From Arcobacter_B sp049472135 (GTDB taxonomy: Bacteria; Campylobacterota; Campylobacteria; Campylobacterales; Arcobacteraceae), in assembly GCF_049472135.1 (NCBI RefSeq), contig NZ_JBMOVV010000001.1:428264-492263 (forward strand): DNA of 64,000 nt, given 5' to 3'. Positions 32,517 through 42,204 of the stretch are shown here, piece by piece (the stretch's first letter is position 1; every line of letters begins with the position of its first letter). The translations under genes were made by a program, and so were the position numbers. The notes beneath the pieces were generated by a model. The model saw only the letters and a list, made by a program, of their open reading frames with translations. It ran no database searches and was not told the origin of the DNA.

Positions 32517-34532
32517 TTAGATAGTAATTTCTTTGATATCAGCAATTTTTCTAAACTCTTGATATACTTTACCAATAATATTTTTTCTATTTGTTTTTAT
32601 TGTTTCATCTTCATGATTTACAAATACATTATCAAAGAAGTTGTCTAATTGAGCTTTTAATCCAAATAATGCATCTAATTCATCTTCATAACAATTGTAA
32701 TTTACTGATACAACTTTATTAATTGCTTCATATAATTCTTTTTCAGCATCATCTTCTAATAAAGTTTCTTTTACAGATAATTCGGCGTTAATATCTAGAT
32801 CTTTAATAATATTTGCAACTCTTTTAAATGTAGCTGTATACTCTTTAAAGTTATCACTTTGAACTATTGGATTTAAAGCACAAAGTTTTTTAGAAATTTT
32901 ATAAACATCTGTTTCTTGTGAACCTAAAACAGCTTTTAATACAGATGGATTTACATCAAAAATTTTAAATAATCTTTCATTAAAGAATTCAATTAATTGA
33001 GCTTTATCTAATCCTGGATAATTTGAAGCTAAAGTATCTATGATTTGTGATAAATCAACTGGAAGTTCATGTTCAATAGCAATTTTTACAATACCAGCAG
33101 CAGCTCTTCTTAAACCAAATGGGTCTTTTGAACCAGTTGGAATTTTACCTACAGAGAATAGCCCCATTAAGTTATCTAATTTATAAGAAAGTGCTACAAT
33201 CGAAGAGAATTTATTTGATGGTAAATCAGAATCTTCTCCATCTGGTAGATATTGCTCTTTAAGAGCAGTATATACTAACTCATCTTCTCCAGCAAGTTTT
33301 GCGTAGTAGTATCCCATTAAACCTTGTAATTCAGTAAATTCAAATACCATTTCAGACATTAAGTCTGCTTTACTTAACATTACGGCTTTTTCAATAAGTT
33401 CTTTTTCTTCAACTTTGAAAGTATCTGCTAAATAAGAAGCAATTTTAGCTTCTCTTTCACATTTTTCATACATTGAACCTAGACCTTCAACGAATGTTAA
33501 TTTTTTTAGTCCTTCATTTGAAAGACCATTTTTTATATCATTTTTCCAGAAGAACATACCATCTGCAAGTCTAGGTCTTAATACTTTTTCATTTCCTTGA
33601 ATAATATAACCAAAGTCATCTGTTTTTGAGTTCGAAACTACAATAAAGTTATTAGTTAATTTATCATTTTTGTAAACAGCAAAATATCTTTGGTGTTCTT
33701 TCATTGATGTAACAATAACTTCTTCAGGTAATTCTAAAAATTCTTCATCGAATTTACCAATTAAAGCTGTTGGATATTCAGTAATTGCAACAACTTCTTC
33801 TAATAGTTCTTGGTCAATTTCAATTTTTACACCATCTCTTTGCTCAATATTTTTCATTTGCTCTAAAATGATTTTTCTTCTTTCATCTGGATATAAAATC
33901 ACACCATTTTTATCAAGTTTACAGAAATAATCTCCTGCAAAGTCAAAAGTGAAAGGTTCATATGAAACCATTCTATGCGCAAATGAGTAGTTTGATGCTT
34001 TTACTCCAAAAAGTTCACCCTCAACTACTTCTTCTCCTAACATAATTGTTAAACTTCTAATAGGTCTAATAAAACTATCTGTTCTTGAAGCCCATCTCAT
34101 AGATTTTCCAAAATTTAAAGATGAAATAAATTCATTAACCATTTCATTTAATAATGCTTTTGCTTCTGTTCCAATAACTTCTTGTTTGAAATATAGAACT
34201 TCACCTCTTCCTTGGTCTATTTTGTCTAATTCAGATACATCTACACCACATTTTTTAGCAAAACCAAGTGCTGCACCTGTTGGTTCACCATCTTTATATG
34301 CTATTTTTACAGGAGCACCAAACATTTCTTGTACTGAGTCTTCTTGTTTAACTTGAAACTCTCTATGCCATAATACTAATCTTCTTGGTGTATAAAAAAA
34401 CTCAAAATCACTTAATAATCTGTTCTTTTCTAAAATATCAGTCCATTTTTTCTCAATATTTGGTAACTCTTTTAAAAATGGAATTGCTGGTAATTCTTCA
34501 ACACCAATCTCTATTAATAATGGTTTATTCAT
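32517..34532 (-). CDS. glyS: Glycyl-tRNA synthetase beta subunit
   Basis: The protein has 671 residues, the usual length. It starts MNKPLLIEIGVEELPAIP, the family N-terminus, with later GAPVKIAY, GKSMRWAS, SFIRPIRS and DPFGLRRAAAG typical of GlyS. It forms an alpha2-beta2 enzyme with GlyQ, whose gene is not in this window. The start overlaps the end of a 51-residue membrane peptide gene. Confidence 0.96.
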   Translation of the reverse strand: MNKPLLIEIGVEELPAIPFLKELPNIEKKWTDILEKNRLLSDFEFFYTPRRLVLWHREFQVKQEDSVQEMFGAPVKIAYKDGEPTGAALGFAKKCGVDVSELDKIDQGRGEVLYFKQEVIGTEAKALLNEMVNEFISSLNFGKSMRWASRTDSFIRPIRSLTIMLGEEVVEGELFGVKASNYSFAHRMVSYEPFTFDFAGDYFCKLDKNGVILYPDERRKIILEQMKNIEQRDGVKIEIDQELLEEVVAITEYPTALIGKFDEEFLELPEEVIVTSMKEHQRYFAVYKNDKLTNNFIVVSNSKTDDFGYIIQGNEKVLRPRLADGMFFWKNDIKNGLSNEGLKKLTFVEGLGSMYEKCEREAKIASYLADTFKVEEKELIEKAVMLSKADLMSEMVFEFTELQGLMGYYYAKLAGEDELVYTALKEQYLPDGEDSDLPSNKFSSIVALSYKLDNLMGLFSVGKIPTGSKDPFGLRRAAAGIVKIAIEHELPVDLSQIIDTLASNYPGLDKAQLIEFFNERLFKIFDVNPSVLKAVLGSQETDVYKISKKLCALNPIVQSDNFKEYTATFKRVANIIKDLDINAELSVKETLLEDDAEKELYEAINKVVSVNYNCYEDELDALFGLKAQLDNFFDNVFVNHEDETIKTNRKNIIGKVYQEFRKIADIKEITI

Positions 34533-34680
34533 CTACTGTTTCCTTATTAGAAGTCTTTTTTTCGTTTTCTTCAATTTTATCTTTATATTTATTTATTTGT
34601 TGTCTATTAAAGTTGATTATGAAAAGTGCAACCATAATAACAAACATAATTAAAATAATTATATCTAATATCTCTTTCAT
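34525..34680 (-). CDS. 51-residue single-span membrane protein upstream of glyS
   Basis: ATG at 34680-34678 opens MKEILDIIILIMFVIMVALF, a single membrane span, then a charged tail (NRQQINKYKDKIEENEKK). The stop overlaps the glyS start by eight bases, so translation is probably coupled. No family is recognised; a short membrane-anchored coiled tail. Confidence 0.55.
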   Translation of the reverse strand: MKEILDIIILIMFVIMVALFIINFNRQQINKYKDKIEENEKKTSNKETVDE

Positions 34681-34752
34681 ATTTTTGCCTAATGTTTATA
34701 TAAAAGGTAATTATATTATCTAAGGTTTGCTTATTTTTTGGTTAGTTATTTT

Positions 34753-35124
34753 TTACTCAATAATTGAATTGTAAATAATTCCATCAATTTCTAATGAAGC
34801 TATTTCTTCAAGTTCAATATCGCTTTGAATAACTGCCAAAATCTTAGAGTCAAACATATAGTTTTCTGCTACCTTTTGAATTTTTGATGCTAAGTCTTTT
34901 TTAGCAATAATATATTTTGCGTTTAAAGCATTTGCATATATTGATTCTTTAACAGAACCTACAACTACTGCACTATTTAATTCATTTTCAAATGTGTATT
35001 TTAATAACTCTTCGTTGTAACCAAATGAAAGAGTTGAATTGCTTTTTGTATTTTTTATATCATCAATAGTATTGATTTTTGAAATATCTTCAAATGGTAC
35101 AAGTTTATCACCAATTAATATCAT
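34753..35124 (-). CDS. Conserved-type protein, unknown
   Basis: The protein has 123 residues with alternating strands and helices (LNSAVVVGSVKESIYANAL, AKYIIAKKDLASKIQKVAE, SKILAVIQ, LEIDGIIY) that suggest a small Rossmann- or TIM-like alpha/beta fold. It lies in a minus-strand run after the PP0621-like gene. No function is known to me. Confidence 0.6.
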   Translation of the reverse strand: MILIGDKLVPFEDISKINTIDDIKNTKSNSTLSFGYNEELLKYTFENELNSAVVVGSVKESIYANALNAKYIIAKKDLASKIQKVAENYMFDSKILAVIQSDIELEEIASLEIDGIIYNSIIE

Positions 35125-35132
35125 TCTTCATC

Positions 35133-35354
35133 CTATTTATTATTTAAACACTCTTCAGAACAGTAGAATTTACCGTTACTTAAGATTGCTTCATTCTGAG
35201 AAACATATGTTTTACATGTTGGACACTCTACCATTTCATCAGAAATATTTTCATTCTTTTTTGTTTCAACGATATCTTTTTCTCTTCCTTTTTTAAAGAA
35301 AATTAAATATACAAGAAAAAGTACGATTACAACAGCTAATATTTTAAAAATCAT
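35133..35354 (-). CDS. PP0621-family protein: membrane anchor plus Cys zinc knuckle
   Basis: The protein has 73 residues. One N-terminal span (ILAVVIVLFLVYLIFF) is followed by a charged linker and VECPTCKTYV...FYCSEECL, a four-Cys metal site. The family is widespread and uncharacterised. Its start overlaps the rsmG stop by one base. Confidence 0.75.
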   Translation of the reverse strand: MIFKILAVVIVLFLVYLIFFKKGREKDIVETKKNENISDEMVECPTCKTYVSQNEAILSNGKFYCSEECLNNK

Positions 35355-35941
35355 TATTTACCTTTTATATATAAATAGTTTCTATCTTTTCTATTTACTA
35401 ATGTATAATTATTTACTTTAGCTTCTTCTATTTCTTCTTGAACTAGTGACCCTTTATAGAATAAATAAGAACTATTTTCTTCTTTGATATTCTCTGTAAT
35501 ATCTAAAAGTAAATTTGTATTTGTTACAGCCCTTGAAGTAATAAGTTTCACCTCTAAATCTTCTACTTTTTCTACTCTATTACAAATTACAGTTAAGTTA
35601 TCAAGTTTTAAACTTGCTTTTACAAAGTTGAGAAATGAAACTCTTTTAACTCTTGGTTCGATTAAGTAAGCTTTAGTATCTCTTAGTGCCATTGCTAAAA
35701 TAAGACCAGGATAACCAGCTCCTGTACCAATATCAGCAAAACTCTCATAGTTATCTATAAATTTTAAAGGATAAACAGAGTCTAAAATATTTTCATTAAT
35801 ATCATTTATTGCAAGACTTCCTGTTAAGTTGTGAACTTGTCCCCATTGTCTTAATAGTTTTGTAAAAACTTCACAATCTTCGTAAAATTTATCATCTAAT
35901 TCTAAGCCATTTGATTGGCATAACTCTTTTAAATCTATCAA
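35354..35941 (-). CDS. rsmG: 16S rRNA (guanine-527-N7) methyltransferase RsmG
   Basis: The protein has 195 residues. The SAM-binding loop is ADIGTGAGYPGL, with YLIEPRVKRVSFLN and LITSRAVTNTN, as in RsmG. It methylates G527 of 16S rRNA; loss in other bacteria gives low-level streptomycin resistance. It overlaps ribA by four bases. Confidence 0.94.
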   Translation of the reverse strand: MIDLKELCQSNGLELDDKFYEDCEVFTKLLRQWGQVHNLTGSLAINDINENILDSVYPLKFIDNYESFADIGTGAGYPGLILAMALRDTKAYLIEPRVKRVSFLNFVKASLKLDNLTVICNRVEKVEDLEVKLITSRAVTNTNLLLDITENIKEENSSYLFYKGSLVQEEIEEAKVNNYTLVNRKDRNYLYIKGK

Positions 35942-36513
35942 AGCATATGTCCCATTTGATCTTTTTTTGTTTTTAAATAATGTTCATTATAAACATTAGA
36001 TTCTGTTATTGCTGGAATTCTTTCAACAATAGTAACACCTAAACTTTCAACATAATCTATTTTTTTTGGATTGTTTGTTATAAGTTTTATTTTTTTTACA
36101 TTTAAATCATTAAATATATATTCAACAACAGAATAGTCTCTATCATCTTCACCAAATCCAAGTTCTAAATTAGCTTCAATTGTATTTCTTCCTTGGTCTT
36201 GTAAGCAATAGGCATTAACTTTATTTAATAAACCTATATTTCTTCCTTCTTGTCTATGATAGATTATTAAACCACCCTGCTTTGCTATGAAATCAAGGGA
36301 TAAATTTAATTGATTTTGGCAATCACACTTTAGGCTTCCTAAAGTATCTCCTGTTAAACACTCTGAATGAATTCTTACATATGGAGCTTCTATATTTTCA
36401 AAATCTTCACTCATTATTGCTAAATGTTCTTGGTTATCTTGTTTATATGCTTTTATTCTAAACTTTCCATGTTTTGTAGGTAGATTAGCTATATTTGATT
36501 GTATTATATTCAT
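35938..36513 (-). CDS. ribA: GTP cyclohydrolase II
   Basis: The protein has 191 residues, a stand-alone RibA. The zinc site C..C.C is in SECLTGDTLGSLKCDCQ, and the catalytic region is IYHRQEGRNIGLLNK. It opens GTP to the first riboflavin precursor. This intact copy explains why the cyclohydrolase half of the RibB protein at 30177-31205 can be decayed. Confidence 0.95.
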   Translation of the reverse strand: MNIIQSNIANLPTKHGKFRIKAYKQDNQEHLAIMSEDFENIEAPYVRIHSECLTGDTLGSLKCDCQNQLNLSLDFIAKQGGLIIYHRQEGRNIGLLNKVNAYCLQDQGRNTIEANLELGFGEDDRDYSVVEYIFNDLNVKKIKLITNNPKKIDYVESLGVTIVERIPAITESNVYNEHYLKTKKDQMGHML

Positions 36514-36571
36514 TTATCTTTAAACCTTATATTGTTAGAATTCGAGATTATAACCAAAAGAGGTAAATAGA

Positions 36572-37549
36572 ATGTTTAAACGATTTAGAAGACTAAGAAT
36601 AAATGAAACTTTAAGAAATTTAGTACAAGAAACAAAACTTTCAACTGATGATTTTATATATCCATTATTTGTAAGAGAAGGACAAGGAATTAAAACTGAA
36701 GTTTCATCAATGCCTGGTGTTTACCAAATGTCAATTGATGAAATTTTAAAAGAGTGTGAATACTTAATAAGTATTAACTTAAAATCTATTATATTATTTG
36801 CTATCCCTGATACAAAAGATTCTGTAGGAAGTGAGTGTTTATGTGATGAAAGTATTATTTCAAGAACAATCAGAGCAATAAAAGAGAAATTCCCTGAAAT
36901 GTTTATTGTTACAGATTTATGTTTTTGTGAGTATACAGATCATGGACACTGTGGTATTTTAGATCCTAAAACACAGACTGTTGATAATGATAAAACATTA
37001 GAAATTTCAGGACAACAAGCAGTAGTACATGCAAAAGCTGGAGCAGATATGATTGCACCATCTGGTATGATGGATGGAATTATTGAGACATTAAGAACAG
37101 CTTTAGATGAAAATGGTTATGAAAATTTACCTATTATGTCTTACTCTACTAAATTTGCAAGTGCTTATTATGGTCCATTTAGAGATGTTGCTGAGTCAAC
37201 TCCATCATTTGGAGATAGAAGATCTTATCAAATGAACCCTGCAAATAGATTAGAAGCTATTGAAGAGTCATTAGAAGATGAAAAACAAGGTGCGGATATC
37301 CTAATGGTTAAACCTGCTCTTTCTTATTTAGATGTTATTAGAGATATCAGAAATAATACTAATACTCCACTTTGTGTATATAATGTAAGTGGTGAGTATG
37401 CAATGCTTAAAAATGCAGGGGCTGCAGGTTTAATTGATTATGAAAAAGTAATGATGGAAACTCTTTTGTCTTTCAAAAGAGCTGGAGCAAATCTAATTAT
37501 TACTTATCATGCAAAAGAAGCTTGTGAACTATTATTAAATAAAAATTAA
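36572..37549 (+). CDS. hemB: Delta-aminolevulinic acid dehydratase (porphobilinogen synthase)
   Basis: The protein has 325 residues. Zinc-type active site: DLCFCEYTDHGHCG has the three cysteines. The Schiff-base lysines lie in STKFASAYYGPFR and MVKPALSYLD. It condenses two aminolevulinates for haem. AGAGG precedes the ATG. Another haem gene, hemN, follows after argF. Confidence 0.96.
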   Translation: MFKRFRRLRINETLRNLVQETKLSTDDFIYPLFVREGQGIKTEVSSMPGVYQMSIDEILKECEYLISINLKSIILFAIPDTKDSVGSECLCDESIISRTIRAIKEKFPEMFIVTDLCFCEYTDHGHCGILDPKTQTVDNDKTLEISGQQAVVHAKAGADMIAPSGMMDGIIETLRTALDENGYENLPIMSYSTKFASAYYGPFRDVAESTPSFGDRRSYQMNPANRLEAIEESLEDEKQGADILMVKPALSYLDVIRDIRNNTNTPLCVYNVSGEYAMLKNAGAAGLIDYEKVMMETLLSFKRAGANLIITYHAKEACELLLNKN

Positions 37550-37561
37550 TTTCTTCAATAT

Positions 37562-37597
37562 ATTATATAGACCTTAAATTAAAAGGGTCTATATAAT
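37562..37597 (+). terminator. Hairpin after hemB
   Basis: ATTATATAGACC (37562-37573) and GGTCTATATAAT (37586-37597) pair over 12 bp around a 12-base loop, 13 bases after the hemB stop. A weak T run follows, so efficiency is uncertain. Confidence 0.55.
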
Positions 37598-37689
37598 CTT
37601 ATATATCTTAAAAACACCTATTTTTTAAGTAAAAAATAATCCAGAATTAAATAGAATGTTCCTTTTTATTAATTTACAGAGGAATTATT

Positions 37690-38616
37690 ATGAGACATTT
37701 CTTAACATTAGCAGACTATTCGAAAGAAGAGATTTTAGAGATTCTTGATTTGGCAAAACAAATCAAAGATGAGACTAAAAGAAGAGAATTTAAAGACTAT
37801 ATGCCAAAACAAACATTAGGTATGATTTTTGAAAAAAGTTCTACAAGAACAAGAGTTTCTTTTGAAACAGGAATCTACCAATTAGGTGGTGTAGGATTAT
37901 TTCTTTCATCAAATGATATTCAATTAGGTAGAGGTGAGCCTATGAGCGACACTTCAAGAGTAATATCAAGAATGGTTGATATGGTAATGATTAGAACTTT
38001 TGAACAAAGTAAACTTGATGAGTTTGCTAAATATTCTAAAGTTCCTGTAATAAATGGACTTACAAATGAGTATCACCCTGTTCAGTTAATGGCTGACTAT
38101 ATGACAATTCAAGAAGCAGGATTAGAAGATAATTTAGTGGTTGCATATGTAGGTGATGGAAACAATTTAGCACACTCATGGCTTAACTTAGCAGGTAAGT
38201 TAGGTTTTGAACTTAGAATCGCTACACCAAAAGGTTATGAAGTTGATGCACAAATTTTAGAAAAAGCTTTAGAATTTGCAAAAGAATCGGGTGCAAAAAT
38301 TACTATAGGAAATGATCCAAAAGAAGCTTGTAAAAATGCAACTGTTATTACAACTGATACATGGGTTTCTATGGGACAAGAAGATGAAAAAGAACAAAGA
38401 GTTAAAGATTTCGATGGATATATTGTAGATGATGCTATGATGGAACTTGGAGCTTCTAATGCAATTTTCTTACACTGTTTACCAGCATACAGAGGTTATG
38501 AAGTAAGTGAAGAAGTTATTGAAGGTGAAAAAAGTTTAGTTTTTGAAGAAGCTGAAAATAGATTACACGCACAAAAAGGTGTAATGGTTTGGTTAGATAG
38601 ACAAAGAAACGCCTAA
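37690..38616 (+). CDS. argF: Ornithine carbamoyltransferase
   Basis: The protein has 308 residues. Carbamoyl-phosphate loop SSTRTRVSFE, HPVQLMADY and the ornithine loop with LHCLPAYRGYE are all present. It makes citrulline in arginine synthesis; argG lies further along at 53793. AGAGGAA precedes the ATG. The last base of its stop is the first base of the hemN ATG (TAATG). Confidence 0.96.
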   Translation: MRHFLTLADYSKEEILEILDLAKQIKDETKRREFKDYMPKQTLGMIFEKSSTRTRVSFETGIYQLGGVGLFLSSNDIQLGRGEPMSDTSRVISRMVDMVMIRTFEQSKLDEFAKYSKVPVINGLTNEYHPVQLMADYMTIQEAGLEDNLVVAYVGDGNNLAHSWLNLAGKLGFELRIATPKGYEVDAQILEKALEFAKESGAKITIGNDPKEACKNATVITTDTWVSMGQEDEKEQRVKDFDGYIVDDAMMELGASNAIFLHCLPAYRGYEVSEEVIEGEKSLVFEEAENRLHAQKGVMVWLDRQRNA

Positions 38617-39983
38617 TGATAGATTTTAGTAAGTTTAAAAAATATTCTAGACCAGGGCCAAGATATACTTCATATCCAACGGCTCCTGAGTTTTCTGAAG
38701 AGTTTACACAAAAAGATTTAAAAGAGTACTATTCAAAGCAAAGTGATAATAGAGCATTATCATTATATATACATATGCCGTTTTGTAGAAGTGCTTGTTA
38801 CTTTTGTGGATGTAATACTATTTTTACATCTAAAGAAGATAAAAAAGTAAGATATATACAGTATTTAAAAAAAGAGCTAAATATCTTAAAAAATCATTTA
38901 AATACAAATAGAATTGTAACTCAAATGCATTTTGGAGGAGGAACTCCTACATTTTTTTCTCCACAACAATTAGAAGAAGTAATCATAGCTATAAAAGAGA
39001 TATTTCCAAACTTTTCAGAAGATGCGGAAATCTCATGTGAAGTTGATCCAAGATTCTTTACACAAGAGCATATGGATGTTCTAAAAGCTGGTGGATGTAA
39101 TAGATTAAGTTTTGGTGTTCAAGATTTAGATGAGACTGTGCAAAAAACAATTCATAGAATTCAACCATTTGAATTAACTCAAAATGTAATCAAAATTGCA
39201 AGAGAAGCTGGAATTCATTCTGTAAATACAGATTTGATTTATGGTCTTCCTCATCAAACAAGAGAGAGCTTCAAAAAGACTTTAGAGAAGATGATTACTT
39301 TAGATACTGATAGATTTGCAGTATTTAATTATGCTCATGTTCCTTGGCTTATGAAAACTATGAGAAAGTTTGATGAGACTACATTCCCTGAACCACAAGA
39401 AAAATTAGAGATGCTAAAAGATACAATTGATTTCTTTACTTCAAATGGTTATAAAATGGTTGGAATGGATCACTTTGCAAAGCCAGAAGATGAATTGTTT
39501 AAAGCTATTGAAAAAGGTGAATTACATAGAAATTTCCAAGGTTATACTACAAAAGGTGGAGCTGATTTAATTGGTATAGGATTAACTTCTATTGGAAATG
39601 GTGTTGATTATTATTCACAAAACTTTAAAGATATTCCTTCTTATGAACAAGCTTTAGATAATGGAGACCTACCTGTATTTAAAGGTTATAGATTATCTGA
39701 TGATGACCAATTAAGACAGTTTGTTATTATGGAGCTTATGAGTAACTTCTCTTTAAATATTACAAGAGTTGAAAAAGAGTTTAATGTTAATTTTAAAGAG
39801 TATTTTGCAGATGCAATTGATGCACTTGCTGAATTTGTCGAAGCGCAACTTGTAGAAATAACAGATGAAAAAATTCAAGTTTCTCAGACAGGAACTATGT
39901 TAATTAGAAACATTTGTATGCCGTTTGATGCATATTTAAATAAAATTCCTGAAGATAAAAGAAGATTTTCTAAGACTATATAG
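38616..39983 (+). CDS. hemN: Oxygen-independent coproporphyrinogen III oxidase
   Basis: The protein has 455 residues. Radical-SAM cluster CRSACYFCGCNTI (Cx3Cx2CxC) matches true HemN, with HFGGGTPTFFS and the HemN C-terminal domain. It decarboxylates coproporphyrinogen III under low oxygen. It shares one base with argF upstream and overlaps the GDPD gene by eight bases downstream. Confidence 0.95.
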   Translation: MIDFSKFKKYSRPGPRYTSYPTAPEFSEEFTQKDLKEYYSKQSDNRALSLYIHMPFCRSACYFCGCNTIFTSKEDKKVRYIQYLKKELNILKNHLNTNRIVTQMHFGGGTPTFFSPQQLEEVIIAIKEIFPNFSEDAEISCEVDPRFFTQEHMDVLKAGGCNRLSFGVQDLDETVQKTIHRIQPFELTQNVIKIAREAGIHSVNTDLIYGLPHQTRESFKKTLEKMITLDTDRFAVFNYAHVPWLMKTMRKFDETTFPEPQEKLEMLKDTIDFFTSNGYKMVGMDHFAKPEDELFKAIEKGELHRNFQGYTTKGGADLIGIGLTSIGNGVDYYSQNFKDIPSYEQALDNGDLPVFKGYRLSDDDQLRQFVIMELMSNFSLNITRVEKEFNVNFKEYFADAIDALAEFVEAQLVEITDEKIQVSQTGTMLIRNICMPFDAYLNKIPEDKRRFSKTI

Positions 39984-39990
39984 TCTTAGA
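39969..39990. terminator. 22-base perfect palindrome containing both convergent stops
   Basis: TCTAAGACTATATAGTCTTAGA is its own reverse complement. It contains the hemN stop (39981-39983) and the GDPD stop (39978-39976), so it is coding in both genes and should terminate both transcripts. Confidence 0.65.
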
Positions 39991-40737
39991 TTCCTCTTTT
40001 ATATAAGCTTTATCTGTAAAAACTCCATCAATACCTATTTCAAAAAGTTCATCTATGATTTTTGAATCGTTAACTGTATAAACTAAAGTTTTTATTCCCT
40101 CTTTTTTTAACTTCTCAATTAATTCTTTTTCTACTAGCTCTTTATTAATATTATAGGATTGTGCTTTAATTTTTTTTAAACGATTTATAATATTACTAGG
40201 TTGTTTATTCTCACATAAAAGAGCTAATGATACTGTTTTATCTTTTGCTCTAATAACTTCTAAATATCTATGAATAAAAGCAGAGATTAAAACTTGTTCT
40301 TCACATTTATATTTGTATATTAATTCTAGAATTATATCAATTGCTTTTCTCTCACGTAAACTTTGAGGAATGTCTTTTATTTCTAAATTAAAATAGATAT
40401 GATGATTATAAGCATATACCAAAAAATCCTCTAGTTTTAGAAGTTTAGTTCCTCTTATATCAATATCTTTAATTTCATCAAAATAAAAGTTTTTGATATA
40501 GTATGGATATCTATCTTTAAAATCTTCAATTTTTTCAATTTCACTCATTCTTAGTAGTGTTTCATCATGATGTATAATAGGTATATAATCTTTTGTAAAT
40601 TGTATATCAAACTCTAAAAAATCAGAATCTTTTACACTATTTGTTAAGGCTTCAAATGAGTTTTCAACATAAGTGTTTCTAAATCCTCTATGGGCAATTA
40701 TTAACTTTTCATGATTAAAATTATTAAAAAAATTCAT
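39976..40737 (-). CDS. Glycerophosphodiester phosphodiesterase
   Basis: The protein has 253 residues. GDPD signature IAHRGFRNTYVENSFEAL, then FLEFDIQFTKDYIPIIHHDET, supplies the catalytic His pair and metal acids. No signal peptide, so it should be cytoplasmic like UgpQ. It hydrolyses glycerophosphodiesters to glycerol-3-phosphate and an alcohol. An AGACAATTT/AAATTGTCT palindrome (40757-40777) lies 20 bases upstream of the start. Confidence 0.92.
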   Translation of the reverse strand: MNFFNNFNHEKLIIAHRGFRNTYVENSFEALTNSVKDSDFLEFDIQFTKDYIPIIHHDETLLRMSEIEKIEDFKDRYPYYIKNFYFDEIKDIDIRGTKLLKLEDFLVYAYNHHIYFNLEIKDIPQSLRERKAIDIILELIYKYKCEEQVLISAFIHRYLEVIRAKDKTVSLALLCENKQPSNIINRLKKIKAQSYNINKELVEKELIEKLKKEGIKTLVYTVNDSKIIDELFEIGIDGVFTDKAYIKEESKTI

Positions 40738-40903
40738 AGGAATATTCCTTTAAAACAGACAATTTATTAAATTGTCTTAATCATACTACAATGCGACTTT
40801 AATGCTACTATTTATAGGTTTTTAACATGAATTATTGTATATTATATAGCTTATTATATTAAATATTATAAATAAATTTTAAATTTACTAAGGGTTATTA
40901 AAA

Positions 40904-42202
40904 GTGTCAACAAATAAATTTAATTATTCTGCTATTGCAGATGATTGTGTAAAATGTGGAAAATGTAAGCCAGTATGTACAATCTTTAATATTAATCAAG
41001 ATGAAGCTACTTCTCCTAGAGGTTTTATTGACTTACTTGGTGCTTATGAAAAAGATCAATTAGAGCTAGATGAAAATGCAAAAAATATATTTGAATCATG
41101 TTTCTTGTGTACAAACTGCGTTGAAGCATGTCCAAATGACTTACCAACAGATATGGTTATTGAACAAGTTAGATCTGATATAGCGAAGAAATATGGAATT
41201 GCTTGGTATAAGAGATTATTCTTTTATTTACTAAGACATAGAAAAACAATGGATTTATTATCATCTTTAGGTTGGATGTTCCAAACGTGTGCATTAAAAA
41301 TTGATAAAGCTAAACAATCTGCACTTCCAAGATTTTCTTTACCTATTGTAAAAAAAGATAGAGCATTACCTTTTGCTGATATGAGAAGTTTTTTAAGAAA
41401 ATATCCAGAGAATATTTTTGCAAAACATAAAAAAGTAGAAGAAGATAAGAAAAATAAAGTTGCAATTTTCATTGGTTGTATGAGTAACTATACTTATACA
41501 AATACTGGAGACTCACTAGTTAAAATTTTAAAGAGACTTGAACTTGATATCTTTATTCCAAAAAAACAAAAGTGTTGTGGAGCTCCTGCGTATTTTACAG
41601 GTGCTTTTGATACAGTTGATTATTTAACTAAATACAATATTGAGTACTTTGAATCATGGATTGATGAAGTAGATGCGATTATTATTCCAGAAGCTACATG
41701 TTCAGCAATGATTAACCAAGATTGGGAACACTATTTACATGATCAACCAGAATGGAAAGCAAGAGCACAAAAAATCTCTAAAAAAGTATTTATGGCTACA
41801 AAATGGTTAGAGAATAATACTGAATTAAAAGATTTACTTGCAAAATCTAATAAGAAAATGGAAGATGTAGTAACTTACCATGATCCTTGTCACGCTAAAA
41901 AGATGCAAGGTGTTTGGCAAGAACCAAGAAATCTTTTAAAACAAAACTATGTATTAACTGAAATGAGTGATTCAAATAGATGTTGTGGATTTGGTGGAGT
42001 TACTATGCAAACTGAAAAATATGAGTTTGCTAAAGCTGCTGGACTTCCAAAAGCTGCAATGATTAAAGAAACTAAAGCTCAGATTGTAAGTGCTGAGTGT
42101 AGTGCATGTAGAATGCAAATTACTAACTCTTTACATCAAGCAGATGTGCAAGAAGTTGTATTTAAAAATCCTATTGAGTTAATTGCAGAGGCATTAGATT
42201 AA
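40904..42202 (+). CDS. Fe-S oxidoreductase subunit (GlpC/GlcF/HdrD-like, two 4Fe-4S and two CCG domains)
   Basis: The protein has 432 residues and a GTG start. Two ferredoxin-type sites, CVKCGKCKPVCT and CFLCTNCVEACP, are followed by two cysteine-rich CCG regions, KCCGAPAYFTG and RCCGFGGVT. The class includes subunits of glycolate, lactate and glycerol-3-phosphate oxidases, which pass electrons to quinone. No FAD subunit lies beside it, so the substrate is open. lgt follows after two bases. Confidence 0.88.
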   Translation: MSTNKFNYSAIADDCVKCGKCKPVCTIFNINQDEATSPRGFIDLLGAYEKDQLELDENAKNIFESCFLCTNCVEACPNDLPTDMVIEQVRSDIAKKYGIAWYKRLFFYLLRHRKTMDLLSSLGWMFQTCALKIDKAKQSALPRFSLPIVKKDRALPFADMRSFLRKYPENIFAKHKKVEEDKKNKVAIFIGCMSNYTYTNTGDSLVKILKRLELDIFIPKKQKCCGAPAYFTGAFDTVDYLTKYNIEYFESWIDEVDAIIIPEATCSAMINQDWEHYLHDQPEWKARAQKISKKVFMATKWLENNTELKDLLAKSNKKMEDVVTYHDPCHAKKMQGVWQEPRNLLKQNYVLTEMSDSNRCCGFGGVTMQTEKYEFAKAAGLPKAAMIKETKAQIVSAECSACRMQITNSLHQADVQEVVFKNPIELIAEALD

Positions 42203-42204
42203 TA

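Noticed and set aside
40757..40777. AGACAATTT/AAATTGTCT palindrome as a terminator
   Set aside because: It lies 20 bases upstream of the GDPD start rather than after a gene; possibly an operator, but there is no further support.
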